DNA from: Rhizobiales bacterium UBA1912
GTDB lineage: Bacteria; Pseudomonadota; Alphaproteobacteria; Rhizobiales; Devosiaceae
Direction: 5' to 3'
Assembly (NCBI GenBank): GCA_002337455.1
Contig: DDGC01000010.1
Coordinates: 32,781 to 78,974 of the forward strand
Length of the DNA stretch: 46,194 nucleotides
Below the pieces are notes generated by a model, which was not told the DNA's origin, did not search any database, and saw nothing but the letters and a program-made list of their open reading frames with translations. A program made the translations under genes and the position numbers. Below are positions 17,066-24,289 of the stretch, piece after piece (within the stretch, counting starts at the first letter, position 1; each line of letters opens with the position of its first letter).

Positions 17066-17205
17066 TCTTTTCCGGGTTCTCGTTTGAACTTCTTGGGTGC
17101 CGCTTCACCGTCATCCCGGACCTGATCCGGTACCCCCAGCGTTCCCGCATTTCCCTTCGCGCCGCAACCCGCGCCGCCGTATCTCCGTTGGTCCTCCAAT
17201 ACCCA

Positions 17206-17234
17206 TTGACGCAAATTCCAATATATTGGAAAAT
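17206..17234 (+). promoter_or_regulatory. Putative kbl promoter with embedded palindromic operator
   Basis: TTGACG at 17206-17211 could be a -35 and GAAAAT at 17229-17234 a poor -10, 17 bases apart. Between and overlapping them lies the perfect 16-base palindrome TTCCAATATATTGGAA (17216-17231), the expected position for a repressor site. A further half-site TCCAAT sits at 17195-17200. A clear AAGGAG ribosome site precedes the kbl ATG. Confidence 0.55.
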
Positions 17235-17260
17235 GCCTCCAACAAAAAGGAGTAGCCATC

Positions 17261-18451
17261 ATGATGGACGGTTTCGCCCAGCACCTGAGCCAGACCCTCG
17301 ACGGGATTCGCGACGAGGGACTTTTCAAGTCTGAAATGGTCATCGGATCCCCCCAGCAGGGCGAAGTTTCGGTCGGCGGCCGCACCATGGTCAATCTGTG
17401 CGCCAACAATTATCTCGGCCTCGCCAATGACCCCGAAGTGGTTGAAGCGAGCATCAGGGCGCTGGAAAAATACGGCTCGGGAATGGCGTCTGTCCGCTTC
17501 ATCTGTGGCACGCACGAGTTGCACAAGGCGCTCGAACAGACCGTCGCCCGTTACCTCGAAAAGGACGACGCGATCCTGTTCGGCTCGTGTTTTGACGCCA
17601 ATGGCGGCATTTTCGAAACCCTGCTCGGCCCCGAAGATGCGGTGATTTCCGACACGCTCAATCACGCCTCGATCATCGATGGTGTGCGCTTGTCCAAGGC
17701 CCGGCGCTACCGCTTCCACACCTCCGACATGGACGATCTTCGTCTCCAGCTCCAGGCCGCCGAAGACGACGGAGCCCGCTTCAAGCTCATCGTCACCGAC
17801 GGCGTTTTCTCCATGGATGGCTATATCGCCAAACTGCCCGAAATCTGCGATCTCGCCGAGGACTACAAGGCCGCCGTGCTGATCGACGAATGCCACGCCA
17901 CCGGCCATCTCGGCGATAAGGGCAAGGGCACTCCGGCCCTCACGGGTGCCGGCAATCGCGTCGATATCATCTCGGGCACCTTCGGCAAGACGCTTGGCGG
18001 CGCCATGGGCGGTTTCATCGCCGGGCCCCAAGCGGTCGTCGATCTCTTGCGCCAGCGCGCCCGGCCGTATCTCTTCTCCAATGCCCTGCCGCCTTCGGTG
18101 GCCGCTGGCGCCATCAAGGCCATCGAAATTGCCGAAAAGGCCGATGATCGCCGCGCCACGCTTGACCGGCACACAAAGCGCTTCCGCTCGGCACTGGCCG
18201 AAGCCGGGTTCGATCTTGTGCCGGGCGAAACTCCGATCATCCCGGTCATGCTCCACGACGCGGTCAAGGCCCAGGGCATGGCCAAAGCGCTCCAGGACAA
18301 GGGCGTTCTGGTTTCCGCCTTCTCGTTCCCCGTCGTGCCAAAAGGCAAGGCCCGCATCCGCACCCAGATGTCGGCCGGCCTGACCGACGACAACATCTCG
18401 TTCGCCATAGACGCTTTTATCAGCGCCGGAAAAGACCTCGGAGCCATCTAG
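17261..18451 (+). CDS. kbl: Glycine C-acetyltransferase (2-amino-3-ketobutyrate CoA ligase)
   Basis: PLP enzyme that cleaves 2-amino-3-oxobutanoate with CoA into glycine and acetyl-CoA, the second step of threonine breakdown. The 396-residue product has the alpha-oxoamine synthase landmarks: NLCANNYLGLANDPEV, SDTLNHASIIDGVR, VLIDECHATGHLG and SGTFGKTLGGAMGG with PLP-binding K243. Length matches the E. coli enzyme (398). The ATG at 17261 has AAGGAG upstream at good spacing. It abuts tdh with no spacer (stop TAG directly followed by ATG), so the two form one operon. The palindrome at 17216-17231 suggests local repression. Confidence 0.97.
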   Translation: MMDGFAQHLSQTLDGIRDEGLFKSEMVIGSPQQGEVSVGGRTMVNLCANNYLGLANDPEVVEASIRALEKYGSGMASVRFICGTHELHKALEQTVARYLEKDDAILFGSCFDANGGIFETLLGPEDAVISDTLNHASIIDGVRLSKARRYRFHTSDMDDLRLQLQAAEDDGARFKLIVTDGVFSMDGYIAKLPEICDLAEDYKAAVLIDECHATGHLGDKGKGTPALTGAGNRVDIISGTFGKTLGGAMGGFIAGPQAVVDLLRQRARPYLFSNALPPSVAAGAIKAIEIAEKADDRRATLDRHTKRFRSALAEAGFDLVPGETPIIPVMLHDAVKAQGMAKALQDKGVLVSAFSFPVVPKGKARIRTQMSAGLTDDNISFAIDAFISAGKDLGAI

Positions 18452-19486
18452 ATGACCCGCACAATGAAAGCTCTCGTCAAGGCCAAGTCCGAACCGGGCC
18501 TGTGGATGGAAGACGTGCCGGTTCCCGAAATCGGCCCCGATGATGTCCTGGTCAAAGTCACCAAGACCGGCATCTGCGGCACCGATCTGCACATCTACAA
18601 ATGGGACAACTGGGCCCAGGGTGCGGTTCCCGTGCCCATGACGGTGGGACACGAATATTCGGGAACCATCGCCGAACTTGGCGCCAACGTCACCCATCTC
18701 CAGATCGGACAGCGCGTCTCTGGTGAAGGGCATGTCATTGGCTTCAAGTCCCGCGCCAGCCGGGCAGGGCGGTTCCACCTCGACCCCGAAACCAAGGGCG
18801 TCGGCGTCAACCTGCCGGGCGCTTTTGCCGAATACGTCAAGATCCCCGCCTTCAACATCGTTCCGCTTCCCGATAGCGTCGATGATGAACTGGCCTCCAT
18901 CCTCGATCCGCTCGGCAATGCCGTCCACACTGCGCTGGCCTTCGACCTGGTGGGAGAGGATGTCCTGATCACCGGCGCTGGCCCCATCGGCATCATGAGC
19001 GCTGCCGTGGCAAAACATGTCGGCGCCCGCCACATCGTCATCACCGATCCCAAAGACAATCGGCTTGAGCTTGCCAAAAAAACCGCGCCGGGCGTTGTGA
19101 CCGTCAACACTGCCGACGATCTGCGCGCTGTCGCGAAATCGCTTGGCATGAATGAAGGCTTTGATGTCGGCTTTGAAATGAGCGGCGCCCCCGCCGCGAT
19201 GGCAACGCTGACCGATCATCTCGTCATGGGCGGCAAGATCGCCATGCTGGGCTTGCCCGCCAGACCGTTCGAGTATGACTTCGCCAAAATGGTCCTTAAG
19301 ATGATCACCATCAAAGGCATCTATGGCCGCGAGATGTTCGAGACCTGGCACAAGATGCTCGCCATGCTCCAGTCCGGGCTCAATATCCGCCCTGTCATTA
19401 CCAATCGGTTCCCCGCGGCCGAATTCGATACGGCCTTCCAGTCGGCAATTCAGGGCGGGGCGGGCAAGATCGTTCTTGAATGGTGA
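18452..19486 (+). CDS. tdh: L-threonine 3-dehydrogenase (lacks structural zinc cysteines)
   Basis: NAD-dependent medium-chain dehydrogenase oxidising threonine to 2-amino-3-oxobutanoate, the substrate of the adjacent kbl product. The 344 residues keep the catalytic zinc site (C42 in GICGTDLHIYKWDNW, H67 and E68 in TVGHEYSG) and the Rossmann motif (VLITGAGPIGIMSAAVA). The lobe that normally holds a second, structural zinc through four cysteines has none: the positions matching E. coli C93, C96, C99 and C107 are G97, S100, S103 and D111 (GEGHVIGFKSRASRAGRFHL). I recall similar sequences in rhizobial Tdh proteins, so it may be a clade trait. The start ATG directly follows the kbl stop. Confidence 0.95.
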   Translation: MTRTMKALVKAKSEPGLWMEDVPVPEIGPDDVLVKVTKTGICGTDLHIYKWDNWAQGAVPVPMTVGHEYSGTIAELGANVTHLQIGQRVSGEGHVIGFKSRASRAGRFHLDPETKGVGVNLPGAFAEYVKIPAFNIVPLPDSVDDELASILDPLGNAVHTALAFDLVGEDVLITGAGPIGIMSAAVAKHVGARHIVITDPKDNRLELAKKTAPGVVTVNTADDLRAVAKSLGMNEGFDVGFEMSGAPAAMATLTDHLVMGGKIAMLGLPARPFEYDFAKMVLKMITIKGIYGREMFETWHKMLAMLQSGLNIRPVITNRFPAAEFDTAFQSAIQGGAGKIVLEW

Positions 19487-19587
19487 ACATGAGCAAACGG
19501 TAAGGCGGCTGCCCCAAATTCACCTCATAAGGTGCATTAAGAAAAGCCTTGATTGTTCCTGACCGACCCATTGCCGAAAGTGCCGCC

Positions 19588-20493
19588 ATGACCGCCGTCC
19601 CGCCCAAGATTCGCCGCGCCCTGATGCTGGTCAATCCAAACGCGCGGCGCGGCAGCGAGGCGGTCGAACCGATTGCAAAACGGCTACGGTTTCTCGGCCT
19701 CGATGTGGTTATCGAGCGCTTCGAAAGCCCCGAAGAACTGGCTGCCGATATCGCCCGCCGCCGTCACGAGGTGGATATGGTCATCGTCTGCGGTGGCGAT
19801 GGCACGATGAACGCCGCCGCCCCTGCCGTCATTGAAACGGGCCTGCCCATGGGCGTCATTCCCATGGGCACCGCCAATGATCTGGCCCGCACACTCCACA
19901 TTCCCGAAAGTTTCCTTGACGCTGCCGATATCATCGCCGCCGGTCACACCCGCACCATCGATGTCGGTCTCGTCAACGGGCGCCCCTTTTTCAACGTGGC
20001 CAGCATCGGGCTCTCCGCCGAACTGGCAAACAAGCTCGACAAGGGCACAAAGCGCCGTTGGGGGAAACTCGGCTATGCAATGACCGCCCTCAAGATTGCT
20101 TCGACTGTCCACCCGTTCAGCGCCGAAATCATCAGCTCAAGCGGTACATCGAAGGTGAAAACGCTCCAGGTCGCAGTCGGCAATGGCCGCTACTACGGCG
20201 GTGGTACTGTTGTCGAAGCCGACGCCACCATCGACGATGGTACACTCGATCTCTACAGCCTCGAAGCCCGTGATGTCTGGCAGCTGGTCACCATGCTCGG
20301 TGCTTTCCGGCGCGGCACGCACGGCACCTGGCGCGAAGTCCGCACCGAAAAATGCATCGCCTTCGAACTGCGGACGGCCGAGCCCATGGACGTCAACGTC
20401 GATGGCGACATCATCACCAAAACACCCGCCCACTTCGAGATCCGCCCGCGAGCCATTACCGTCTTCGTGCCAGAAAGCAATTCAGGGGCGTAA
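19588..20493 (+). CDS. Diacylglycerol/lipid kinase family protein (YegS/DgkB-like)
   Basis: A 301-residue member of the DAGK catalytic family, which phosphorylates lipid or sphingosine-like substrates. It shows MLVNPNARRGSEAVEP at the N-terminus, the nucleotide loop VIVCGGDGTMNAAAPAV, GVIPMGTANDLARTL and, near the C-terminus, the second-domain motif GGTVVEADATIDDGTLDLYS. The ATG at 19588 (MTAVPPKIRRALMLVNPN) is chosen; a TTG at 19549 would add 13 residues with no family match. It follows tdh by about 100 bases; no functional link to threonine breakdown is evident. Lipid substrate unknown. Confidence 0.88.
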   Translation: MTAVPPKIRRALMLVNPNARRGSEAVEPIAKRLRFLGLDVVIERFESPEELAADIARRRHEVDMVIVCGGDGTMNAAAPAVIETGLPMGVIPMGTANDLARTLHIPESFLDAADIIAAGHTRTIDVGLVNGRPFFNVASIGLSAELANKLDKGTKRRWGKLGYAMTALKIASTVHPFSAEIISSSGTSKVKTLQVAVGNGRYYGGGTVVEADATIDDGTLDLYSLEARDVWQLVTMLGAFRRGTHGTWREVRTEKCIAFELRTAEPMDVNVDGDIITKTPAHFEIRPRAITVFVPESNSGA

Positions 20494-20540
20494 GAGAGCG
20501 TTTCGCTACGGCAAAACTGCCAATTATATTGACGAAGCCA

Positions 20541-20564
20541 TATAGCTGACTTAAGTCAGCTATA
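20541..20564. promoter_or_regulatory. 24-base perfect palindrome abutting the MarR-GNAT start codon
   Basis: Half-site TATAGCTGACTT followed directly by its exact inverse complement; the last base is immediately before the ATG at 20565. Upstream is TTGACG (20529-20534), a possible -35; a -10 around 20551-20557 would place transcription start at about the ATG. This is the expected site for a self-repressing MarR dimer. Confidence 0.7.
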
Positions 20565-21440
20565 ATGTCTCATGATCCTATTGCCCGCTTCCGCCGTTTT
20601 TCCCGCGCCGTCACCTCAGAGGTCGGTGCGCTCGACGATTCCTTTCTCGGGCGCGGGCGTCCGCTCGGCTCGGCTCGCGTGCTCAACGCCATCGGGCATG
20701 GCCGCACCGACATCGCGCAATTGCGCGTCTATCTCGGCCTCGACTCAGGACTGATGAGCCGTCTCTTACGTGGCTTGGAAGACGAAGGGCTCGTCCAGAC
20801 CCGCCCCGACCCCTCTGATGGCCGCCGCCGCCTGCTGGTGTTGACCCCGACGGGCCAGCGGGAATTTTCAGCCTATGAGGACATCTCCAATGTTCGGGCT
20901 GAGGCATTGCTGGCCCGGCACCCGCACCCCGAGGCCCTTCTGGCCGCCATGGATCTCATCGCCTCGGCGCTTGGACGCGATCGTATCGCGTTTGAGGAGG
21001 TCGATCCCCGCGATGAGACTGCACGCTTCTGCCTGCAGCAATATTACGAGGAACTGGCGCGCCGTTTCGAGGAGGGGTTCGACGTCAAACGCTCCGCTGA
21101 TCCCGACGCAGTCGATATGATCCGTCCGCGCGGCGCGTTCATTCTGGCAATTTCCGACGGCCTGCCCATCGGCTGCGTTGGCCTCAAGGGCACCGAAAAG
21201 GGCTACGCGGAAATCAAGCGCCTCTGGGTCGCCCCATCGGCCCGTGGGCTCGGCCTCGCCCATCGGCTGATGGCCGCCGTGGAAGACACGGCCCGCAACC
21301 TCGGCATAGCCCTCCTGCGCCTCGACACCAACCGCGCGCTCCCGGAAGCTGTGTCCATCTACCGCAAGACCGGCTGGACCGAAATCGACCGTTTCAACGA
21401 CGATCCCTATCCCGACTTCTTCTTCGAAAAGCACCTTTAG
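20565..21440 (+). CDS. MarR-type helix-turn-helix / GNAT N-acetyltransferase fusion
   Basis: A 291-residue two-domain protein. Residues 1-140 are a MarR winged helix (SARVLNAIGHGRTDIAQLRV, SGLMSRLLRGLEDEGLVQTR, PDPSDGRRRLLVLTPTGQRE). Residues 150-290 are a GNAT acetyltransferase with the acetyl-CoA pyrophosphate loop EIKRLWVAPSARGLGLAHRL and the C-terminal IYRKTGWTEIDRF. This fusion is widespread in proteobacteria and may sense or modify a small amine. The ATG at 20565 sits right after a 24-base palindrome with no ribosome-binding site, and no other in-frame start codon follows soon, so a leaderless or nearly leaderless mRNA is likely. Target genes and substrate are unknown. Confidence 0.9.
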   Translation: MSHDPIARFRRFSRAVTSEVGALDDSFLGRGRPLGSARVLNAIGHGRTDIAQLRVYLGLDSGLMSRLLRGLEDEGLVQTRPDPSDGRRRLLVLTPTGQREFSAYEDISNVRAEALLARHPHPEALLAAMDLIASALGRDRIAFEEVDPRDETARFCLQQYYEELARRFEEGFDVKRSADPDAVDMIRPRGAFILAISDGLPIGCVGLKGTEKGYAEIKRLWVAPSARGLGLAHRLMAAVEDTARNLGIALLRLDTNRALPEAVSIYRKTGWTEIDRFNDDPYPDFFFEKHL

Positions 21441-21589
21441 GCGCGCTCGCGCTGGCTGCGACACCCCAAGGTCTGCCGCCGGCAAAAGGCCTAACCCGTC
21501 ATCCGTCCCTCGATAAAGGCGATCGCGGCCGCATATGATGCCAGGGCGATGCGCCGCCCGCGTGAACCATAGCTAGGTGCAGGAGCGGG

Positions 21590-21865
21590 CTACTGAAGCA
21601 CCCTGTCCAGCGTGTACTCGCCATTGCTGATTCGATCCGGGATGTTCCCAATCAGCTTTGCCACGGCCTCTTCGCCATAATCGCGAACCAGTGTTGCAAT
21701 CGCTGCAAACAGCGCTGCATGGGCTAGGGCCTCCGTGTCGACGCCGTCGGTATCGGCCGAATTCCAGGCCTCCGCCAGATACTCGAGAGCGATCTGGCGT
21801 TCTTCCTGCTCGGCCTCGATGGCTGCGGACTCGGTCGGGAACGGAAATGTGGTGCGCGTGGTCAT
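21590..21865 (-). CDS. Small hypothetical protein (91 aa)
   Basis: Starts MTTRTTFPFPTESAAIEAEQ; acidic and helical throughout, with no signal peptide, no cysteine and no membrane segment. A hydrophobic helix (LAHAALFAAIATLVRDYG) is followed by EEAVAKLIGNIPDRISNGEY, reminiscent of small rhizobial proteins of unknown function. I do not recognise a family. GC-rich third positions support real coding. After the TAG stop the same frame stays open for 32 more codons to a TAG at 21491-21493 (see findings). Neighbours give no clue to function. Confidence 0.6.
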   Translation of the reverse strand: MTTRTTFPFPTESAAIEAEQEERQIALEYLAEAWNSADTDGVDTEALAHAALFAAIATLVRDYGEEAVAKLIGNIPDRISNGEYTLDRVLQ

Positions 21866-21940
21866 GACCGCTAGTTAACATGCCTTTTGGGCACTGCTAA
21901 GAGGAAATGACCAATTGGTTAACGTGCCGCAGCAAATTGA

Positions 21941-22009
21941 AGCGCTTCCAGAAAAAGCATGTCCTCGACCCGATCGCGGATGGTCCCACTTTTTTGGTTC
22001 GGAAGCGCG
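21941..22009. repeat. GCGCTTCC/GGAAGCGC hairpin repeat, copy B
   Basis: Arms GCGCTTCC (21942-21949) and GGAAGCGC (22001-22008) around a longer middle that contains GCATGTCCTCGACCCGATCG, also present in copy D. An extra half-arm GCGCTTCC occurs at 22028-22035, just before the end of the TIGR02301 gene. Confidence 0.75.
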
Positions 22010-22045
22010 CCAAGCGAGGCGTTTCAAGCGCTTCCAGCCGCAACC

Positions 22046-22411
22046 CTATTCGGCATAGCGCTGGTGAATGTCTCGCGCCAGCGTATCGCCTTCGGTCAAT
22101 AGCCGCCTTATGGCCACCTCTGCCGAAGGTGTGCAACTGCGATAGAAGCGGGCATAGGCCTCATATCCCGCGTTGAACGCCCCCGCCAATCGCGCCCGGC
22201 GGTCCTCGTCGGGCTCGTCCAGTGCGATTAACTCCGCCATCTGCCCCCGCCAGTCGGTCGTCTGGTCGCCGCACAAGGGGGTAAGCATATAGAGCGATCC
22301 CAGTATCTCCGACAGCCGCTCCATCTGCCCCTGATAGGGCGGATCGATGGCCAGCGCGGAGGAGGGCGCAACAAGCATTGCCACAACAAAGAGCTGACGC
22401 ACTGTCTTCAT
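22046..22411 (-). CDS. TIGR02301 family exported protein
   Basis: A 121-residue protein with a signal peptide (MKTVRQLFVVAMLVAPSSALA, cleavage expected after ALA) and a mature helical domain with two cysteines (TPLCGDQTTDWRGQM and FYRSCTPSAEV). The pattern YQGQMERLSEILGSLYMLTPLC, shortened here in memory, matches what I recall of TIGR02301, a Rhizobiales family of unknown function that lies beside a NUDIX gene. The start is set by GGTGGAG upstream and by the ATGA overlap with the NUDIX stop; the longer in-frame version overlaps the NUDIX gene and is rejected. Probably periplasmic. Confidence 0.8.
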   Translation of the reverse strand: MKTVRQLFVVAMLVAPSSALAIDPPYQGQMERLSEILGSLYMLTPLCGDQTTDWRGQMAELIALDEPDEDRRARLAGAFNAGYEAYARFYRSCTPSAEVAIRRLLTEGDTLARDIHQRYAE

Positions 22412-22815
22412 CGCTCCACCCTCGCCAGCCCGAGGCATTGGGCGCAGGCGTGAACAATCTCGGCGAGGTGCTCGGTCGTGCGATAGGACTGCACCTCGTC
22501 CACATGCACCCAGTCCCAATCGCTGATTTCATGGCTGGTCACTGGCGCCCCCATGGGGCAGTGGGCCGCAAATACCGCCAGAGTATAGGTCTTTGCCCCT
22601 TCGCCCACCGTTTCGACCAGAACCTGAATGGGGTCCGAAACCAGAAGCCGGGTCTCTTCGAACAGTTCGCGCTGCACGCAATCGAGCGGGGTTTCTCCCG
22701 GCTCCATACGTCCACCCGGAAACGTCCACATCCCAAGAAATGGCGCATAGGCGCGCTGGATCAACAGGACCTGATCACCATTGAAAAGCCCGATCGAGCA
22801 TGCATCGGGCTTCAT
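22408..22815 (-). CDS. NUDIX hydrolase
   Basis: A 135-residue pyrophosphohydrolase for nucleoside diphosphate derivatives. The NUDIX box lies at about residues 34-57, GGRMEPGETPLDCVQRELFE then ETRL; the REUXEEXGU part reads RELFEETRL, with arginine replacing the usual glycine. The N-terminus MKPDACSIGLFNGDQVLLIQ is a normal NUDIX first strand. The stop overlaps the TIGR02301 start (ATGA), so the two genes are an operon. It is divergent from yedK across 48 bases. Specific substrate cannot be told from sequence; house-cleaning of oxidised nucleotides is one option. Confidence 0.9.
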   Translation of the reverse strand: MKPDACSIGLFNGDQVLLIQRAYAPFLGMWTFPGGRMEPGETPLDCVQRELFEETRLLVSDPIQVLVETVGEGAKTYTLAVFAAHCPMGAPVTSHEISDWDWVHVDEVQSYRTTEHLAEIVHACAQCLGLARVER

Positions 22816-22863
22816 GTGCTGGCAGCCATCGCTATAGTGGTTGGGAACGGAGAATGAAGACTC

Positions 22864-23610
22864 ATGTGCGGACGATACGCGGTTACCTTGCCAGATGAGG
22901 CGATGCGCCAGATATTTGCTACGGACAATCTAATTCAGTCCGTGCCGCGCTACAACATTGCTCCCACTCAGCCCGTCATCGCCATCTGGGTCGATGATGC
23001 CATGCGCCGCACCGCAAAGCTCGCCCGCTGGGGCCTGGTCCCCGGATGGGTCAAGGACCCACGCGAATTTCCGCTTCTTATCAACGCCCGCGCCGAGACC
23101 ATGGCGACAAAGCCCGCCTTCCGCGACTCGGTGAAACACAAGCGCTGCATCCTGCCGGCCTCGGGTTATTATGAGTGGCAAACGCTGCCCAATGGCAAAA
23201 AGCAACCCTATTACATCACCCTCAAGGACAATCAGCCGTTGGCGCTGGCCGGGCTCTATTCGAGCTGGATGGGCCCCGACGGTGAGGAAATCGATACGGT
23301 AGCGACCATAACGGTGCCCGCCGGGCCAGATGTCGCCCATATTCACGATCGTATGCCCGCCCTCATGCAGGGCAGCCAGATCGATCTCTGGCTCGATACA
23401 AAAAACATGCGATTCGCCGAGGTCGAACCGTTTGTCGTCCCTCAACTCGAGGGTATTATGGCCTTCCACCCCGTTTCGACGCGGGTCAATTCTGCCGCCA
23501 ACGAGGGTCCCGATCTTATCGTTCCGGCAAGCGAAGTGATCGACGGTGCGGCGAGAGATAAGTCCATGAAAGTCAAGACGAAAAAGTCGAGCCAACTCGA
23601 TCTTTTTTGA
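22864..23610 (+). CDS. yedK: SOS response-associated peptidase (YedK/HMCES, abasic-site protein)
   Basis: Forms a covalent thiazolidine link with abasic sites in single-stranded DNA, shielding them from breakage. The 248-residue product starts MCGRYAV, exposing catalytic Cys2 after removal of Met1. The other active-site residues are visible: N74 (LLINARAETMATKPAF), E104 (PASGYYEWQ) and H161 (VAHIHDRMPALM), matching E. coli YedK C2, N75, E105 and H160. The C-terminal tail is lysine-rich (MKVKTKKSSQLDLF) and may touch DNA. It is divergent from the NUDIX gene. No LexA box is obvious in the 48-base gap. Confidence 0.95.
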   Translation: MCGRYAVTLPDEAMRQIFATDNLIQSVPRYNIAPTQPVIAIWVDDAMRRTAKLARWGLVPGWVKDPREFPLLINARAETMATKPAFRDSVKHKRCILPASGYYEWQTLPNGKKQPYYITLKDNQPLALAGLYSSWMGPDGEEIDTVATITVPAGPDVAHIHDRMPALMQGSQIDLWLDTKNMRFAEVEPFVVPQLEGIMAFHPVSTRVNSAANEGPDLIVPASEVIDGAARDKSMKVKTKKSSQLDLF

Positions 23611-24042
23611 AGGTTCCGGCCGGAACCGGTTCTTCGGTTTGCTCGTTCTTGAGGCAGGAATTTCCGGGGCGGCGTGTCGATTTGGCACAATCGCACTCGA
23701 TTTTTTCGTCAAGCCTTGTTATTTATCTCTCGTGGCACCAGATGCGGTGTCCCGAGGTCAGGCTGGAGAACGGCAACATGGTAACACAAACTGCATGGAC
23801 ACGCCTGACCGCGTCCGAGGACACCTGCGTACGATTTAGTCTCAAACGTACCGGTCTCATGTGTCGTTCTTGGATTTGGCGCGTATCGCGGCATTAGAGC
23901 GCTTCCTGAAGAAAGTGGCCACCGCTTTTACGGCTAGGAAGCGCGACTGACAAAAGTCGCCGCCCCGTCACAAGACCCTCACATTAGATTGTTAGACACC
24001 GCTCAAGGCTGGGCGGCATCGCGTATCGCAGAGTGTTCGATC
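23611..24042. other. 432-base gap after yedK without a supported gene
   Basis: It begins with the perfect palindrome GGTTCCGGCCGGAACC (23612-23627), which could end transcription of yedK although no T-run follows. From about 23690 to 23890 base composition is closer to even than in neighbouring genes. A 39-codon frame from the ATG at 23779 has a GGAG upstream but an AT-rich third position unlike genes here, so it is not called. The repeat copy C lies at 23896-23946. Confidence 0.5.
23896..23946. repeat. GCGCTTCC/GGAAGCGC hairpin repeat, copy C
   Basis: Arms GCGCTTCCT (23899-23907) and AGGAAGCGC (23936-23944), with inner AAAGTGG/CCGCTTTT partly paired. Same layout as copy A. Confidence 0.75.
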
Positions 24043-24276
24043 ATGACCAAGCCAATCGTTATTTCAGTTGCAGGTGAACCCCAGGGCGTCGTTGTCCCCA
24101 ACGGCCAGGACTTCCGTTTCATGGCGGTCAAGCTGGGCGTGTTCCCGCTCGATGGCAGGATTTTCCAGTCCATCGATGCCGCTCGCGCTGCCGCGGAAGC
24201 CGTGGTCGAGGGCGCAGCAGAACTCGCCAATTCGTTCGAGCCCAATGACGGCAACGACAGCGGCATGGTGGCTTGA
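24043..24276 (+). CDS. Small hypothetical protein (77 aa)
   Basis: MTKPIVISVAGEPQGVVVPN opens a 77-residue acidic soluble protein with a beta-rich N-terminal half (GQDFRFMAVKLGVFPLDGRI) and an alanine-rich helix (DAARAAAEAVVEGAAELANS), ending in a flexible acidic tail. No family recognised. The ATG at 24043 is preferred over a TTG at 23989 because the extra residues are not protein-like. Third-position GC bias agrees with real genes. It converges on the TetR gene with a 13-base gap. Confidence 0.6.
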   Translation: MTKPIVISVAGEPQGVVVPNGQDFRFMAVKLGVFPLDGRIFQSIDAARAAAEAVVEGAAELANSFEPNDGNDSGMVA

Positions 24277-24289
24277 GCTTCGATCGGTC

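Noticed and set aside
17111..19351. 746-codon open frame antisense to kbl and tdh
   Set aside because: A mirror frame of two clearly identified genes in high-GC DNA; its translation is Gly/Asp/His-rich with no family feature.
20561..20566. TATAAT as a -10 box for the MarR-GNAT gene
   Set aside because: It overlaps the ATG and would start transcription inside the gene, with no later in-frame start codon; the consensus look is a by-product of the palindrome followed by ATG.
23779..23898. 39-codon frame with a GGAG upstream
   Set aside because: Third-position GC is low, unlike all real genes here, and no family similarity is visible.
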